64,000 nucleotides of DNA from CAVZAB01 sp963773155 (GCA_963773155.1 CAVZAB010000010.1:297096-361095), one strand, 5' to 3'. Numbered from the stretch's first letter, positions 1-8,500 are shown. Translations and numbers: made by a program. Notes: generated by a model not told the origin, from the sequence alone.

Positions 1-1
1 A

Positions 2-991
2 TTTTCTCGCTGGCAGCAGATTCGCCTTGTGATCGTCCCGCACACACTAAAGACGATCTATCCGGCGCTCGCCAATTACGCCATCGTGCTGACGCTAGGC
101 ACCTCTTTGGCGATGATTTTCGGAGTCGAGGAACTCTCCGGCCGCGCCTATAATCTCGCCTCCGAGAACTACCGTCACATAGAAATGTTCTCGCTCGTAG
201 CCCTGATCTACGTCCTGATCACATTGGTCGCCAGCCTGCTGCTTGCCTATGTCGGCCGCAAGGTCTTTCAGGGTCAACGCGAAGGTCGTGTGATGCACTG
301 GTTCGCCGATCAACTTATCTTGTTCTTTCAACCGCAGACCTTAGGCCTATTATTTCAGGCGATCGGCATGACCCTGTCCTTGACATTCATCGGCTGCGGC
401 GTCGGCTTTCTATTCGGCTTCCTCCTTGTCTATGCGCGCCAAACGCCGGGACGCCTCGCTTTGCCGCTGCGCCTTGCGGCGATCGGTTTCGTCGAATTGT
501 TTCGCCGCATTCCCTTCCTGGTGGTGACCTATCTCGTCTTATTCTCGCTTGCCGCCTTTGTCTCCGGCCTATCGCTGTTCATTATCGCCGTAGTCGCTAT
601 CTCGATCTATGCGACCGCCTATCTCGCAGAGATCATCAGGGCTGGATTCGAATCGGTGCCACGCCAGCAGGTCGAGGCGGCACAGGCCATGAATTTTTCG
701 CGCTGGCAGACCCTGGTACGGGTCGTCATTCCGCAGGCATGGCCGGTTTTCATGCCGCCGGCCTTTGCCTTCATGGTCGCCTTTGTTAAGGACACGTCGC
801 TCGTTAGCCAGATCGGCGTGTTCGAACTCGCTTTCCGCGGCAAGGAACTCGTTAATCATGGCATGTCCGGGCTGTTCGCCTTTGGCATGATCGCCATGAT
901 TTACTTCCTGCTGTCCTATCCCCTGACACGACTTGGCCGCCATCTGGAGAAGAGCCTTGCATCATCTCGAAATCCAGGATCTCAGCGCTAG
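2..991 (+). CDS. Amino-acid-type ABC importer permease, two fused domains (5' truncated by window edge)
   Basis: Inner-membrane permease of a polar-amino-acid-type importer (HisM/GlnP class), working with the ATPase that follows. The frame is open to the left edge, so the GTG at 29 is an internal codon and the gene starts outside the window. The 329 visible residues hold the end of one permease domain and one complete second domain. The cytoplasmic coupling (EAA) loop occurs twice, as FSRWQQIRLVIVP at the very start and FSRWQTLVRVVIP at about residue 240, each followed by hydrophobic helices. Family subunits are usually separate proteins of about 220 residues, so a fused pair is less common. 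The 3' end overlaps the ATPase start by 35 bp, indicating co-translation. The substrate is not readable; an amino acid or related amine is inferred from the neighbours. Confidence 0.85.
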   Translation, partial: FSRWQQIRLVIVPHTLKTIYPALANYAIVLTLGTSLAMIFGVEELSGRAYNLASENYRHIEMFSLVALIYVLITLVASLLLAYVGRKVFQGQREGRVMHWFADQLILFFQPQTLGLLFQAIGMTLSLTFIGCGVGFLFGFLLVYARQTPGRLALPLRLAAIGFVELFRRIPFLVVTYLVLFSLAAFVSGLSLFIIAVVAISIYATAYLAEIIRAGFESVPRQQVEAAQAMNFSRWQTLVRVVIPQAWPVFMPPAFAFMVAFVKDTSLVSQIGVFELAFRGKELVNHGMSGLFAFGMIAMIYFLLSYPLTRLGRHLEKSLASSRNPGSQR

Positions 992-1694
992 CTATGGCAA
1001 GCTGCAGGTCCTCGACTCGATCAGCCTGTCGCTGGCCAAGGGCCAGGTGGTCGCGCTGGTTGGTCCCTCTGGATCGGGCAAATCGACAATTCTGCGTGTC
1101 TTGATGGGTTTGACGCCGGCGACAGCCGGCGCGGTCATCATCGACGGCAAACCCGTCGACTATCGCTCGCCCGGCAATCTCCGGCAGGTCCGCGACCGCA
1201 TGGCCATCGTCTTCCAGCAATACAATCTTTTCCAGAACATGGACGTGATGACCAACGTCACCATTGCGCCGGTCAAGATCCGCGGGAGAGCCCGCCAGGA
1301 GGTCGAGGGAGAGGCGGTCAGGCTACTCGCTCGGGTCGGTCTTGCCGACAAGCATGCCGCTTATCCGGATCAGCTGTCTGGCGGCCAGCAGCAGCGTGTC
1401 GCAATCGCCCGCGCGCTCGCCCTTCAGCCGGAGATCCTTCTTCTGGATGAAGTCACATCCGCGCTCGACCCGGAACTGGTCAATGAAGTGTTGGATACGA
1501 TTCGCGAGCTTGCCCAGGATGGCATGACCATGCTGATCGTCAGCCACGAGATGGCATTCGTGCGCGAAGTCGCCAGCAAGGTCATCCTAATGGACAAGGG
1601 AAAGGTGATCGAGGAGGGCTTGCCGCGGGACATTTTGGACCAGCCGACGACAAGCCGCGGGCGCGAATTCATGGGCAAGATCCTGCGCCATTGA
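957..1694 (+). CDS. Amino-acid-type ABC transporter ATP-binding protein
   Basis: Cytoplasmic ATPase that powers the importer encoded just upstream. All nucleotide-binding motifs are present in 245 residues, the normal length: Walker A GPSGSGKS at about 36-43, a Q-loop within VFQQYNLF, signature LSGGQQQR near 140, Walker B ILLLDEVTSALD near 160 and the switch histidine in SHEMAF. I chose TTG at 957 (protein begins as MHHLEIQDL) because a GGAGAAG ribosome site lies at 946-952. A TTG at 933 would add eight residues with no homology-like content. The overlap with the permease gene indicates one operon. No substrate-binding protein gene is visible; it is probably upstream of the window. Confidence 0.9.
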   Translation: MHHLEIQDLSASYGKLQVLDSISLSLAKGQVVALVGPSGSGKSTILRVLMGLTPATAGAVIIDGKPVDYRSPGNLRQVRDRMAIVFQQYNLFQNMDVMTNVTIAPVKIRGRARQEVEGEAVRLLARVGLADKHAAYPDQLSGGQQQRVAIARALALQPEILLLDEVTSALDPELVNEVLDTIRELAQDGMTMLIVSHEMAFVREVASKVILMDKGKVIEEGLPRDILDQPTTSRGREFMGKILRH

Positions 1695-1701
1695 AGTGGC
1701 G

Positions 1702-2541
1702 CTAGCCCGACGGCTCTAAGGCGAACAGCTCTGTCGGCAGATGAGCGAGGATCTTCATAACGTCCCCAATCAGTGTATCGGCATCGGCCTTGCCAGCGAT
1801 TTCGGCTGCCTGAAGATCGCCTCGCTCGATCGCGGCGATGATGGCATGATGCTGGTTGAGTTTCGGCAGGGGTACCCGGTCGCTAAAATGATTGATGTAG
1901 AGCCGGAAAATGCGCTGGCCCTGGTCGAGCAGGTTGCGCATCCACGCCGCAACGAAAGGATTGCCGCCCATTTCGGCGATGCTGGCGTGAAATTCCCGAT
2001 TGAGCCTAACTATGCCGAGAACATCGACTTGGAGGTGGGCTTCCTCGAGCTGCCGCTCGATTTCGCGCAGATGGGCAATCGCCGCCGCCGACGGTCTTGC
2101 CGCGGCAAGCCGCGTACTCAGTCGGTACAGGAGCTGCATAGCATCGAAATAGGCGGGAAGCGTCGAAAAGTCGAATTGCGACACGGTCGAGGGCCGGTTC
2201 TTCGGCGCGTTAACCAAACCCTCGGCCGCCAGGCGGATCAGAGCCTCGCGGACCGGAGAACGCGATACGTTGAAGGCGCGGCTGAGTTCGGTCTCGTCGA
2301 GAAGCCGGCCAGGCTTCAATTCGAGATTGAGGATTTTCGTCTTCAGGCTGTCGTAAACAAAGCTCGCACCGGTCCCGCGCGGCCGATGTCCGCTGCGCTC
2401 TGCGGCTTTCGTCCGCCCCACGCCCGTTCGCGCCGCCTGTCTCGCCGCCTTTGCCACGCTTGTTCCCCCGCGACCGACGCCTACCGCCGTTTCGTTTGGC
2501 TGTTGGACGTCCGGCAAGCTGCCAACGGCGCTGAAAGCCAA
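1702..2541 (-). CDS. GntR-family transcriptional regulator, FCD (FadR-like) subgroup
   Basis: DNA-binding repressor or activator. An N-terminal winged helix-turn-helix spans roughly residues 60-125 (LKTKILNLELKPGRLLDETELS then VSRSPVREAL). An all-helical FCD ligand-binding domain follows at about 130-265, with the typical NREFHASI segment and later paired histidines (QHHAIIAAI). The first ~55 residues are Arg/Gly/Ala-rich and unlike the family, so translation may really start further in. It is transcribed away from the flavoprotein gene at 2614 and stands beside an amino-acid importer and catabolic genes, so it is the probable local regulator. Palindromes resembling FCD-GntR operators lie at 2596-2605, 6247-6257 and 8095-8102. 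Confidence 0.85.
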   Translation of the reverse strand: MAFSAVGSLPDVQQPNETAVGVGRGGTSVAKAARQAARTGVGRTKAAERSGHRPRGTGASFVYDSLKTKILNLELKPGRLLDETELSRAFNVSRSPVREALIRLAAEGLVNAPKNRPSTVSQFDFSTLPAYFDAMQLLYRLSTRLAAARPSAAAIAHLREIERQLEEAHLQVDVLGIVRLNREFHASIAEMGGNPFVAAWMRNLLDQGQRIFRLYINHFSDRVPLPKLNQHHAIIAAIERGDLQAAEIAGKADADTLIGDVMKILAHLPTELFALEPSG

Positions 2542-2595
2542 AATAGCCGGAGCGCGCGGACGAGACCAGTGGAGATCGTTTCGTCGGCCCGCGAA

Positions 2596-2605
2596 TTCTA
2601 TACAA
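2596..2605. promoter_or_regulatory. Putative GntR operator, site 1
   Basis: TTCTATACAA, a near-palindrome (reverse complement TTGTATAGAA) between the divergent gntR and flavoprotein genes. It lies 9 bp before the ATG at 2614 and 55 bp before the annotated gntR start. It resembles the TTGTATACAA type of site bound by FCD-GntR proteins. Function is inferred from position and similarity to the two sites further on. Confidence 0.4.
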
Positions 2606-2613
2606 TTGATGTG

Positions 2614-4314
2614 ATGATGGATTCAACGATGCAATGCGATGTTCTGGTTATCGGTTCGGGGGCGGCCGGCCTGACAGCGGCGCTCAAGGCGGCCGAGGAG
2701 GGCTTCGACGTGATCGTCGTCGAAAAGGAGACCGCCATAGGCGGAACTACAGCCCTGTCAGAGGGGATGATCTGGGTCCCGCTCAGCGCGGCGGCCAGGG
2801 CCAGCAATCGCGCCGATTCGCGCGAGGCGGCGATTGCCTATCTCGCCGCAGCCGCCGGGCCGCATTTCGAACCCGTTCGGGCGGCGGCCTATGTCGATGG
2901 CGCCGCCGAAATGCTGGCCTTTGTCGAGGCCAAGGCCAGCCTCGCCTTTAGGCTCTCGACGACGTCGATTGATTATCATCAGTCGCTGCCCGGCGCGACA
3001 TGCGGCGCGCGCGCCTTCAACCCCGGCCTATTCGATGCGCGCCAACTGGGTGCCGATTTCGCCCGGCTGCGGCCACCGCTGGCCTCGACGATGATCCTGG
3101 GTGGCATGACGATCGCGAGCCAAGATCTGCCGTATTTCTTCGCGATGCGGCGATCACCCCGCGCGGCCCTGCGGGTGGCGGGGGTCACCGCCCGCTACAT
3201 CCGCGATCGCCTTGCCGGGCACGGCCGCGGCACCAGGATCGCCAACGGCAACGGGTTGATCGGCGCCTTGCTGCTTGCGCTCAAGAAGCGACGAGTTCCC
3301 GTGCATGCGGGCTACCGGGCCGAAAGGCTTGTCGTTCAGGCGGGACGAGTTGCGGGCGCCGCCATCCGCAACGAAAACGCCGGCCTGACCATTGCGGCGG
3401 GCCGCGCTGTTATCCTCTGCTGCGGCGGATTTTCCGGCTCCGCCGGGCTGCGCGCCAAATACTACGCCCATGTTGCGGCGGGACAATCGCACCATTCGCT
3501 CGCCCCTGCTTCGAACATCGGCGAGGGCCTCGCGCTTGGCTGTGCGGCCGGAGGCGTGCTCAACGAAAACTTGGCCGAGCCGGCGGCCTGGACACCCGTA
3601 TCGCTGGTCCCACAGGCCTTTGGCGCGCCGGTTCCCTTCCCCCATTACAGCGACCGTGGCAAGCCTGGCATCGTCGCCGTCACCCGCGCCGGCCGGCGTT
3701 TCGCCAATGAAGCCGCCGTCTATCATCGCTTCGTGCCTGCGATGATCGCCGCCTGTGCCGGTGAGACAGATGTCCTGGTCTGGCTGATAGCCGATCATCG
3801 TGCGATCCGCCGATATGGTCTTGGCGCAGTGCCACCGTCACCCGCCTTTTGCGCGCCCTTTGTCAGAAGCGGCTATCTCGCCTGTGGCCGGACCCTTGTC
3901 GAATTGGCCAACCAGACCGGGATCGCCCCGCCAGCCCTGGAAGAGACCATTGCCAGGTTCAATCGCGGCGCGGCCAATGGCGAAGATCCGGAATTTGGCA
4001 AGGGATCGAGTCCCTATGACCGCGCCAATGGCGATCCGGCGCAGCTTCCCAATCCCTGCCTAGCGCCGCTGGCGACGGCCCCCTATTATGCGGTGCGGCT
4101 CTATGCCGGCGATATAGCGACCTTCATCGGCTTGCGCACCGATGCACATGCCCGGGTCCTCGACAAATCCGGCATTGCGATCGAGGGTCTCTATGCCGCC
4201 GGCAATGATGCGGCAAGTGCGATGGGCGGCGATTACCCGGCCGCCGGCATCACGATCGGCTCGGCCATGACGTTCGGCTATCTGGCGGCGCGCCATATCG
4301 GCGAGGTCCGCTGA
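2614..4314 (+). CDS. FAD-binding oxidoreductase, fumarate reductase / 3-ketosteroid dehydrogenase-like flavoprotein
   Basis: Flavoprotein of about 566 residues in the FAD_binding_2 family, probably a flavin-dependent dehydrogenase or reductase in the cytoplasm. The N-terminus carries the dinucleotide fold CDVLVIGSGAAGLTAALKA. The C-terminus ends in the FAD-contact stretch LYAAGNDAASAMGGDYP followed by GITIGSAMTFGY, the arrangement seen in KstD-like and fumarate-reductase-like enzymes. The open frame extends to 1741, but that part is antisense to gntR. ATG at 2614 is preferred, with GTG 2611 and ATG 2617 as alternatives and no clear ribosome site. Its stop overlaps the next SDR start (TGATG at 4312-4316), so the two are translationally coupled. 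Substrate unknown. Confidence 0.8.
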   Translation: MMDSTMQCDVLVIGSGAAGLTAALKAAEEGFDVIVVEKETAIGGTTALSEGMIWVPLSAAARASNRADSREAAIAYLAAAAGPHFEPVRAAAYVDGAAEMLAFVEAKASLAFRLSTTSIDYHQSLPGATCGARAFNPGLFDARQLGADFARLRPPLASTMILGGMTIASQDLPYFFAMRRSPRAALRVAGVTARYIRDRLAGHGRGTRIANGNGLIGALLLALKKRRVPVHAGYRAERLVVQAGRVAGAAIRNENAGLTIAAGRAVILCCGGFSGSAGLRAKYYAHVAAGQSHHSLAPASNIGEGLALGCAAGGVLNENLAEPAAWTPVSLVPQAFGAPVPFPHYSDRGKPGIVAVTRAGRRFANEAAVYHRFVPAMIAACAGETDVLVWLIADHRAIRRYGLGAVPPSPAFCAPFVRSGYLACGRTLVELANQTGIAPPALEETIARFNRGAANGEDPEFGKGSSPYDRANGDPAQLPNPCLAPLATAPYYAVRLYAGDIATFIGLRTDAHARVLDKSGIAIEGLYAAGNDAASAMGGDYPAAGITIGSAMTFGYLAARHIGEVR

Positions 4315-5069
4315 TGGCAATCATTGCCGGATTCGACCGCCAATTGCTGCTGGGCAAGACTGCGCTGATCACGGGGGGCGCCCGTGGTATCGGCCTGGCG
4401 ATCGCCGAGGCGATGGATTTCGTCGGCGCCCAAATCATCATCGCCGACATCGACGGGCCGGCAGCGCGCGCGGCCGCGGCAAAGCTCGGCCGGCGGTCCA
4501 TCGCGGTCGAATTGGACGTGTCCGACGCTGAAGCCTGTGCAGCTCTGGCCGACCAGATTCCCGACGTCGCGATACTCATCAACAATGCCGGCCTGTTCGC
4601 GCGAAGCCCGATCGATCATGCCGAGTCACTGCTGACCTGGCGACGGCTCATGGCCGTTAATGCCGACGGGCCGTTTCAACTCGTGCGGGCCTTCCTACCG
4701 CATCTGGAACGGGCCCGCGGCAGCGTCGTCAACATAGCCTCAGCCCGCGCCTACACGGCGGCCGAACAGGCGGCGGCCTATTCGGCTTCCAAGGCGCTCA
4801 TCGTCATGTTGACGCGTTCGCTGGCGGTTGAACTGGCGGTGCGAAACATCCGGGTTAATGCGGTCGCACCGAGCGACGTTGCCACGGCCATGACGGCGGG
4901 CCTTTACGACGATTCGAAGCTCGGCGCGGCGCTGATCGGCCGCACCCCGCTCGGCCGACCCGCGCAGCCGGAAGAGGTTGCAACGGCCGTCGTGTTTCTC
5001 GCCTCGCCACTTGCCTCTTACGTGACCGGCGGGGTGCTCAATGTCGACGGCGGTTTTCTGGCGACTTAA
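4314..5069 (+). CDS. SDR-family NAD(P)-dependent oxidoreductase
   Basis: Classical short-chain dehydrogenase of 251 residues, a normal length. It shows the cofactor motif TGGARGIG near residue 21, the NNAG structural motif (ILINNAGLF), a catalytic Ser (NIAS) and the Tyr/Lys pair in YSASK, then the C-terminal NVDGGFLAT typical of FabG-like members. It probably oxidises or reduces a hydroxy/keto group of the same substrate as the flavoprotein, whose gene overlaps it by one base. Its TAA overlaps the TAA of the convergent FAD oxidase gene (TTAA at 5066-5069), leaving no intergenic terminator. Confidence 0.88.
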   Translation: MAIIAGFDRQLLLGKTALITGGARGIGLAIAEAMDFVGAQIIIADIDGPAARAAAAKLGRRSIAVELDVSDAEACAALADQIPDVAILINNAGLFARSPIDHAESLLTWRRLMAVNADGPFQLVRAFLPHLERARGSVVNIASARAYTAAEQAAAYSASKALIVMLTRSLAVELAVRNIRVNAVAPSDVATAMTAGLYDDSKLGAALIGRTPLGRPAQPEEVATAVVFLASPLASYVTGGVLNVDGGFLAT

Positions 5070-6202
5070 GCGCCCAGGAAGAACGACGCAAAGGCCTTCG
5101 GTGCCGGCTTGCCGAGAACCGCATCCGCAACCAGGCGTGCGGCAATCGGGCCGCCGGTGAAGCCCACCCAGGGAAACATGCAAGTGAAAAATCCCTTTAC
5201 ATTCGGAGCCTCGCCAAAGACCGGCCGCCAATCGGCCGTGCCATTGACAATCGATGGCCAGGTTCGCAAAAGCTGGACTGTAGCAAGAGCCGGGACGACT
5301 TCGACCGCAACCTTGAGATTTTCGCGCATCGAATGCGCATTGACGACGACCCGGCCGCTTTCGTCCCGCTGGGCCGGCCAGCCTCCGCCGATCAGAAAGG
5401 CACCGAGCCGCGTCTGTTTCAAAGTGAGTTTCTCGCCGGCAAAATAGACGAGATGCTTGACCAGCGATTCTACCGGTTCGGTGACGTTGACCTGGATCGG
5501 ATGACCCTCGATGGCGAAGTCAAGACCGACCATCCGGGCAATCGTCGCAGCATCCGCACCGGCGCAATTGACGACTTTTTGGGCAACAATGTCGCCGTAC
5601 GAGGTCCGTGCGGTAAAGCCCGCCGCGTCGACGGTAAGTGCAAGCAGATCAGTGTTTCGTGCGAGGCGGGCGCCCAGGCGCTGCGCCGCTTGCGCAAAAT
5701 GGTATGCCGCCTTAAGCGGGTTGGCCTTGCCCTCGGCCGGACAGAAGGCGCCGCCGGCCATCGCGCGCGACAGATAGGGCGCCAGCGACAACAGCTCGTC
5801 GCGGTCAAGAATCTCGACATCAAGGCCATATTGGCGCTCTATCGCTGCCTTGCGCCTGACATCGCGCATCTGTGTCTCGGTCTGGGCGACAAGCAGTCCG
5901 CCCGGTGTCGTCACCTCGAAATCAACCGCGAGTTCGCGTTCGAGTTCCTTCCACATCTCGATGGAGCGCAACATCAAAGCAATGACCGGAGCAAAGCCGC
6001 GTACCCAGGCCTCGCCCTCCAGCAGAAATTGTTGATGCGGCATTTGCGCGTGCAAGCTGCCGGCATTGCTGCCCGAGGCAAGTGTGCCGAGATCGTGCCG
6101 TTCAACCAGGAGTACGTCGCGGCCTTCGCGGACCAGGAAATAGGCCACGGCGCACCCGGCGAGCCCGCCGCCGATAATCAATACGTCGGTCCGTTTGGCC
6201 AT
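5066..6202 (-). CDS. FAD-dependent amino-acid/amine oxidoreductase (DadA / glycine oxidase family)
   Basis: A 378-residue D-amino-acid-dehydrogenase-type flavoenzyme (DAO superfamily), likely oxidising the C-N bond of a secondary or D-amino acid. The N-terminus has the FAD fold DVLIIGGGLAGCAVAYFL followed by VLLVERHDLGTLASGSNAG, where DAO members bind the flavin. The C-terminal WPSIVNGTADWRPVFGE and GFTGGPIAARLVAD complete the FAD site. I start at ATG 6202 because GAGGAAA lies 5 bases upstream; an in-frame GTG at 6217 is less likely. It is divergent from the DapA-family gene with a palindrome between them. A partner role as D-hydroxyproline dehydrogenase (HypO/LhpB-like) is possible but not proven. 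Confidence 0.82.
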   Translation of the reverse strand: MAKRTDVLIIGGGLAGCAVAYFLVREGRDVLLVERHDLGTLASGSNAGSLHAQMPHQQFLLEGEAWVRGFAPVIALMLRSIEMWKELERELAVDFEVTTPGGLLVAQTETQMRDVRRKAAIERQYGLDVEILDRDELLSLAPYLSRAMAGGAFCPAEGKANPLKAAYHFAQAAQRLGARLARNTDLLALTVDAAGFTARTSYGDIVAQKVVNCAGADAATIARMVGLDFAIEGHPIQVNVTEPVESLVKHLVYFAGEKLTLKQTRLGAFLIGGGWPAQRDESGRVVVNAHSMRENLKVAVEVVPALATVQLLRTWPSIVNGTADWRPVFGEAPNVKGFFTCMFPWVGFTGGPIAARLVADAVLGKPAPKAFASFFLGA

Positions 6203-6246
6203 CAGGTTTCCTCGCACCCCCGCACCTTTTGCGGCGCTTTTGATCT

Positions 6247-6257
6247 CATGTTACATG
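6247..6257. promoter_or_regulatory. Putative GntR operator, site 2
   Basis: CATGTTACATG is a perfect inverted repeat (CATGT / ACATG around a central T). It sits in the divergent promoter region, 45 bp before the FAD oxidase start at 6202 and 56 bp before the DapA-family start at 6313. It fits a dimeric regulator serving both genes. Confidence 0.4.
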
Positions 6258-6312
6258 TCATGTCGAAGGCAAAGGCCGGCCAGCGCCCGGCAGCAACTCG
6301 GTGGAGCTCATA

Positions 6313-7276
6313 ATGTCCGACCCGTTCCGCGGCAGCTTTTCCGTCACCCTGACCCCGTTCTCTCCGGATGGCACCAGGATCGATCTGAAGGCCTGGAGAA
6401 GGTTTCTCGACTGGCAGCTGCGCGAAGGCGTCCCCGGCATAATCATTCTCGGCACCACCGGCGAGTTTCTGACCATTACCGACGACGAACGCCAGGCCTT
6501 TGTCGAGGCGACCGTGAAGCATGTCAAGAAGCGCATTCCGGTCCTGGTCGGCACCATGAACGCCTATACGCCGAGCGCAGTGCGCTACAGCCGCGAGGCT
6601 GAGGAACTCGGCGCCGACGGGCTGATGATCATCCCGCCCTATTACTACACGCCGACCGAGGACGAGATCTTCAATTACTATCGAGCGATCTGCGAGAAGG
6701 TCTCGATTCCGATCATGCTCTACAACAACCCTTTCACCTCGAATGTCGACATGTCGGCCAAGTTCGTCGCGCGTCTGACCGCGGCCTTCGAGCAGATCCG
6801 CTACATCAAGGAAGCGAGCCAGGACATGGCCCGCGTCTACGACATCGTCGAGGAAACCAAGGGCGTCATGAACGTCTTTGCCGGCCAGCGCATCGTCGAA
6901 TCCTATCTCTATGGCGCCGTCGGCTACGTGAATCCCTACGGCAACTACATTCCCGCGCGCCTCGACCCGCATCTGCGACTTCATGCGCCGAAGGGCCGCT
7001 GCGAGGATGCCAAGAAGATCGAGCGGCATGATCAACCGGATGCAGGCGATCATCAAGGAGGGCCATCCGACCTATGGCCACCAGTGCTATTCCAAGGCGG
7101 TCGCGGCGGCCCGGGCTATCCGGTCGGCGACGTCCGCGCGCCGCTGACCACGTTCAAGGAACTGGGCAAGGAAGGCCGCCGAGGGTCAAGAAAGTCATGG
7201 CGATCATCCGCGAACTCGACCGGCTGATGGACCGGCTGGACGGCAAGCGCCGGCCCTGCCCTCGGCGGCCGAATAG
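6313..7276 (+). pseudogene. DapA-family lyase/deaminase, 3' third frameshifted (probable sequence errors)
   Basis: Dihydrodipicolinate-synthase/N-acetylneuraminate-lyase family TIM barrel. Family members cleave or deaminate 2-keto acids through a Schiff-base lysine. The first ~215 residues read cleanly from ATG 6313 (GGAG at 6303): GTTGEF near residue 46, YYYTP in the catalytic-tyrosine region, and IKEASQ with the Schiff-base Lys. After about 6955 the expected sequence continues but jumps between all three frames: STRICDFMR, GRCEDAKKIER, then MINRMQAIIKEGHPTYGH, GYPVGDVRAPLTTF, VKKVMAIIRELDRLMD and ALPSAAE ending at TAG 7276. Restoring these gives a normal ~320-residue enzyme. HypD/LhpC (pyrroline-hydroxycarboxylate deaminase) belongs to this family, which fits the FAD oxidase next door; assignment is tentative. 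Confidence 0.75.
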
Positions 7277-7280
7277 GCGC

Positions 7281-8052
7281 TCAGCGGATGTAGCTCGCGC
7301 CGTTGACGTCGAGCGTCGCGCCGCTCAGATGCCGACAGGCGCCGCTCGACAGAAAAACGACGAGATGGGCGAGGTCGGACGGCGGCACCCATTCGCGCCA
7401 TCGCGAGGCTTGCCGTGACGGCAGCCTCGCCGCCGGTCGCCAACGCCGCGCTGTTCAGATAATCTGGTGCGCACGACGCCGGGCGTCACGACATAGGCCA
7501 AGACGTTCTGTTTGGCATAGTTGCGGGCAATGGTCTTGGTCGCCGAAAGCATGGCGCCCTTCGAAGCCGCATAGGCCATCAACGCCGGATTGCCCGGTCC
7601 GCGCTGCGCCGCCCAGCTCGATATCGTCACCAGGCTGCCGCCGCCGACCGAAAGATAGTGGCGCACCGCGTGGCGCATCAGCCGCGCCGGAGCTAGAACA
7701 TTGACCCGTAAGCTCTCGTCCCAGGCCGAGTCCCAAGCCGCCTCGTCGTCCTCGATCCCGCCATTCAGTCGCATCACCGCGGCATTGTTGACCAGCACAT
7801 CGATTCGACCTCTCCAGGCGAGCGGCCTCCTGCCACAGACGATCGACCGCGCCGGGGCGTGCCGAGATCGGCCCCGACCAGGAGGCGTCGCGCTGCCGGG
7901 ATGCCGCTGGTTGCTGCTTCGGCACCCGCCCGATCGCCACCATAATGGCCAATCAAATGGGCACCCGCCTCGCCCAATGCGGCGGCGATTGCCGCGCCTA
8001 TCCCTTTCGAGGCACCGGTGAGGAGTATGGTTTTGCCGCTCAGGTCAAACAT
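7281..8052 (-). pseudogene. SDR-family oxidoreductase, frameshifted (probable sequence errors)
   Basis: Short-chain dehydrogenase whose parts lie in three frames. From ATG 8052 it reads LSGKTILLTGASKGIGAAIA to about 7870. A second frame carries LVNNAAVMRLNGG, the Ser/Tyr/Lys region (TISSWAA, YAASKGAM) and VVTPGVVRTRLSE. A third gives ALATGGEAAVTASLAMAR. The last returns to WVPPSDLAHLVVFLSSG and ends HLSGATLDVNGASYIR before TGA at 7281-7283. All expected SDR elements are present in order and the span is normal for about 255 residues, so the shifts look like indel errors. It converges on the DapA-family gene with a 4-bp gap. A perfect TGTATACA palindrome lies 43 bp before the start. Confidence 0.75.
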
Positions 8053-8094
8053 CTGGGACTTGCTCCGTTGCGGGCTTTCCAACCACATAGGTCA

Positions 8095-8102
8095 TGTATA
8101 CA
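8095..8102. promoter_or_regulatory. Putative GntR operator, site 3
   Basis: TGTATACA, a perfect 8-bp palindrome in the context ATGTATACAG, 43 bp upstream of the SDR start at 8052. It is the closest of the three sites to the FCD-GntR consensus type. Confidence 0.4.
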
Positions 8103-8231
8103 GGGTATTTCGACGCGACCATATGCGCCACTCGGGCGCCTGCGCCGGATAGCGCAAACAGCAAAGAACCTACCCGGTGGACGATTTCGGGTGGCTTGCA
8201 AACGCGTAGGGCCCCTCGCCCATGGCTCAGA

Positions 8232-8500
8232 ATGGCTGCCCCTTATCGTGCGCGCAATGGGCAGCGATATCTTTCCGAACCAGGCCTGGCGATCACCTTT
8301 GACGGCGTTGCAATCCCCGCGCGACCCGGTGAGACAATCGCCGTCGTGCCAACGGCGCAGGACGTTCGGGCGTTCCGGCGAACGGCCGCGGGAAGCCCGC
8401 GAGGCCTGTTTGGTGGCACGGGCGTGCGCCAGGATTGCCTGATGAGCGTCGATGGCCGGCCAAAGCGCGCCTGCATCCATGACCTCAGATCGAGGCGGCG
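8232..8500 (+). pseudogene. Remnant of (2Fe-2S) ferredoxin-like small subunit of an amine/opine-type dehydrogenase
   Basis: Starting at ATG 8232 the frame reads ITFDGVAIPARPGETIAVV, VRAFRRTAAGSPRG and DCLMSVDGRPKRACIHDL. This follows the small [2Fe-2S] subunit (HcnA/SoxA-N-terminus/LhpF type), which normally has FCGxGVCxDCLVxVDGxPxxRAC. Here the first two cluster cysteines are replaced (FGGTGVRQDC) and homology stops shortly after the last Cys. It is therefore a decayed or erroneous copy. Its presence supports the idea that the FAD oxidase at 5066-6202 once had, or has, dehydrogenase partners of the Lhp/Hcn type. Confidence 0.45.

Noticed and set aside
1741..2613. Long plus-strand extension before the flavoprotein start
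   Set aside because: It is antisense to gntR and has no homology-like content; the FAD motif starts near 2629.
5333..6313. 326-codon plus-strand frame over the FAD oxidase gene
   Set aside because: It is the antisense shadow of a well supported gene and begins and ends inside it.
6202..7056. 284-codon minus-strand frame over the DapA-family gene
   Set aside because: Antisense to a gene with clear family motifs; high GC gives long shadow frames.
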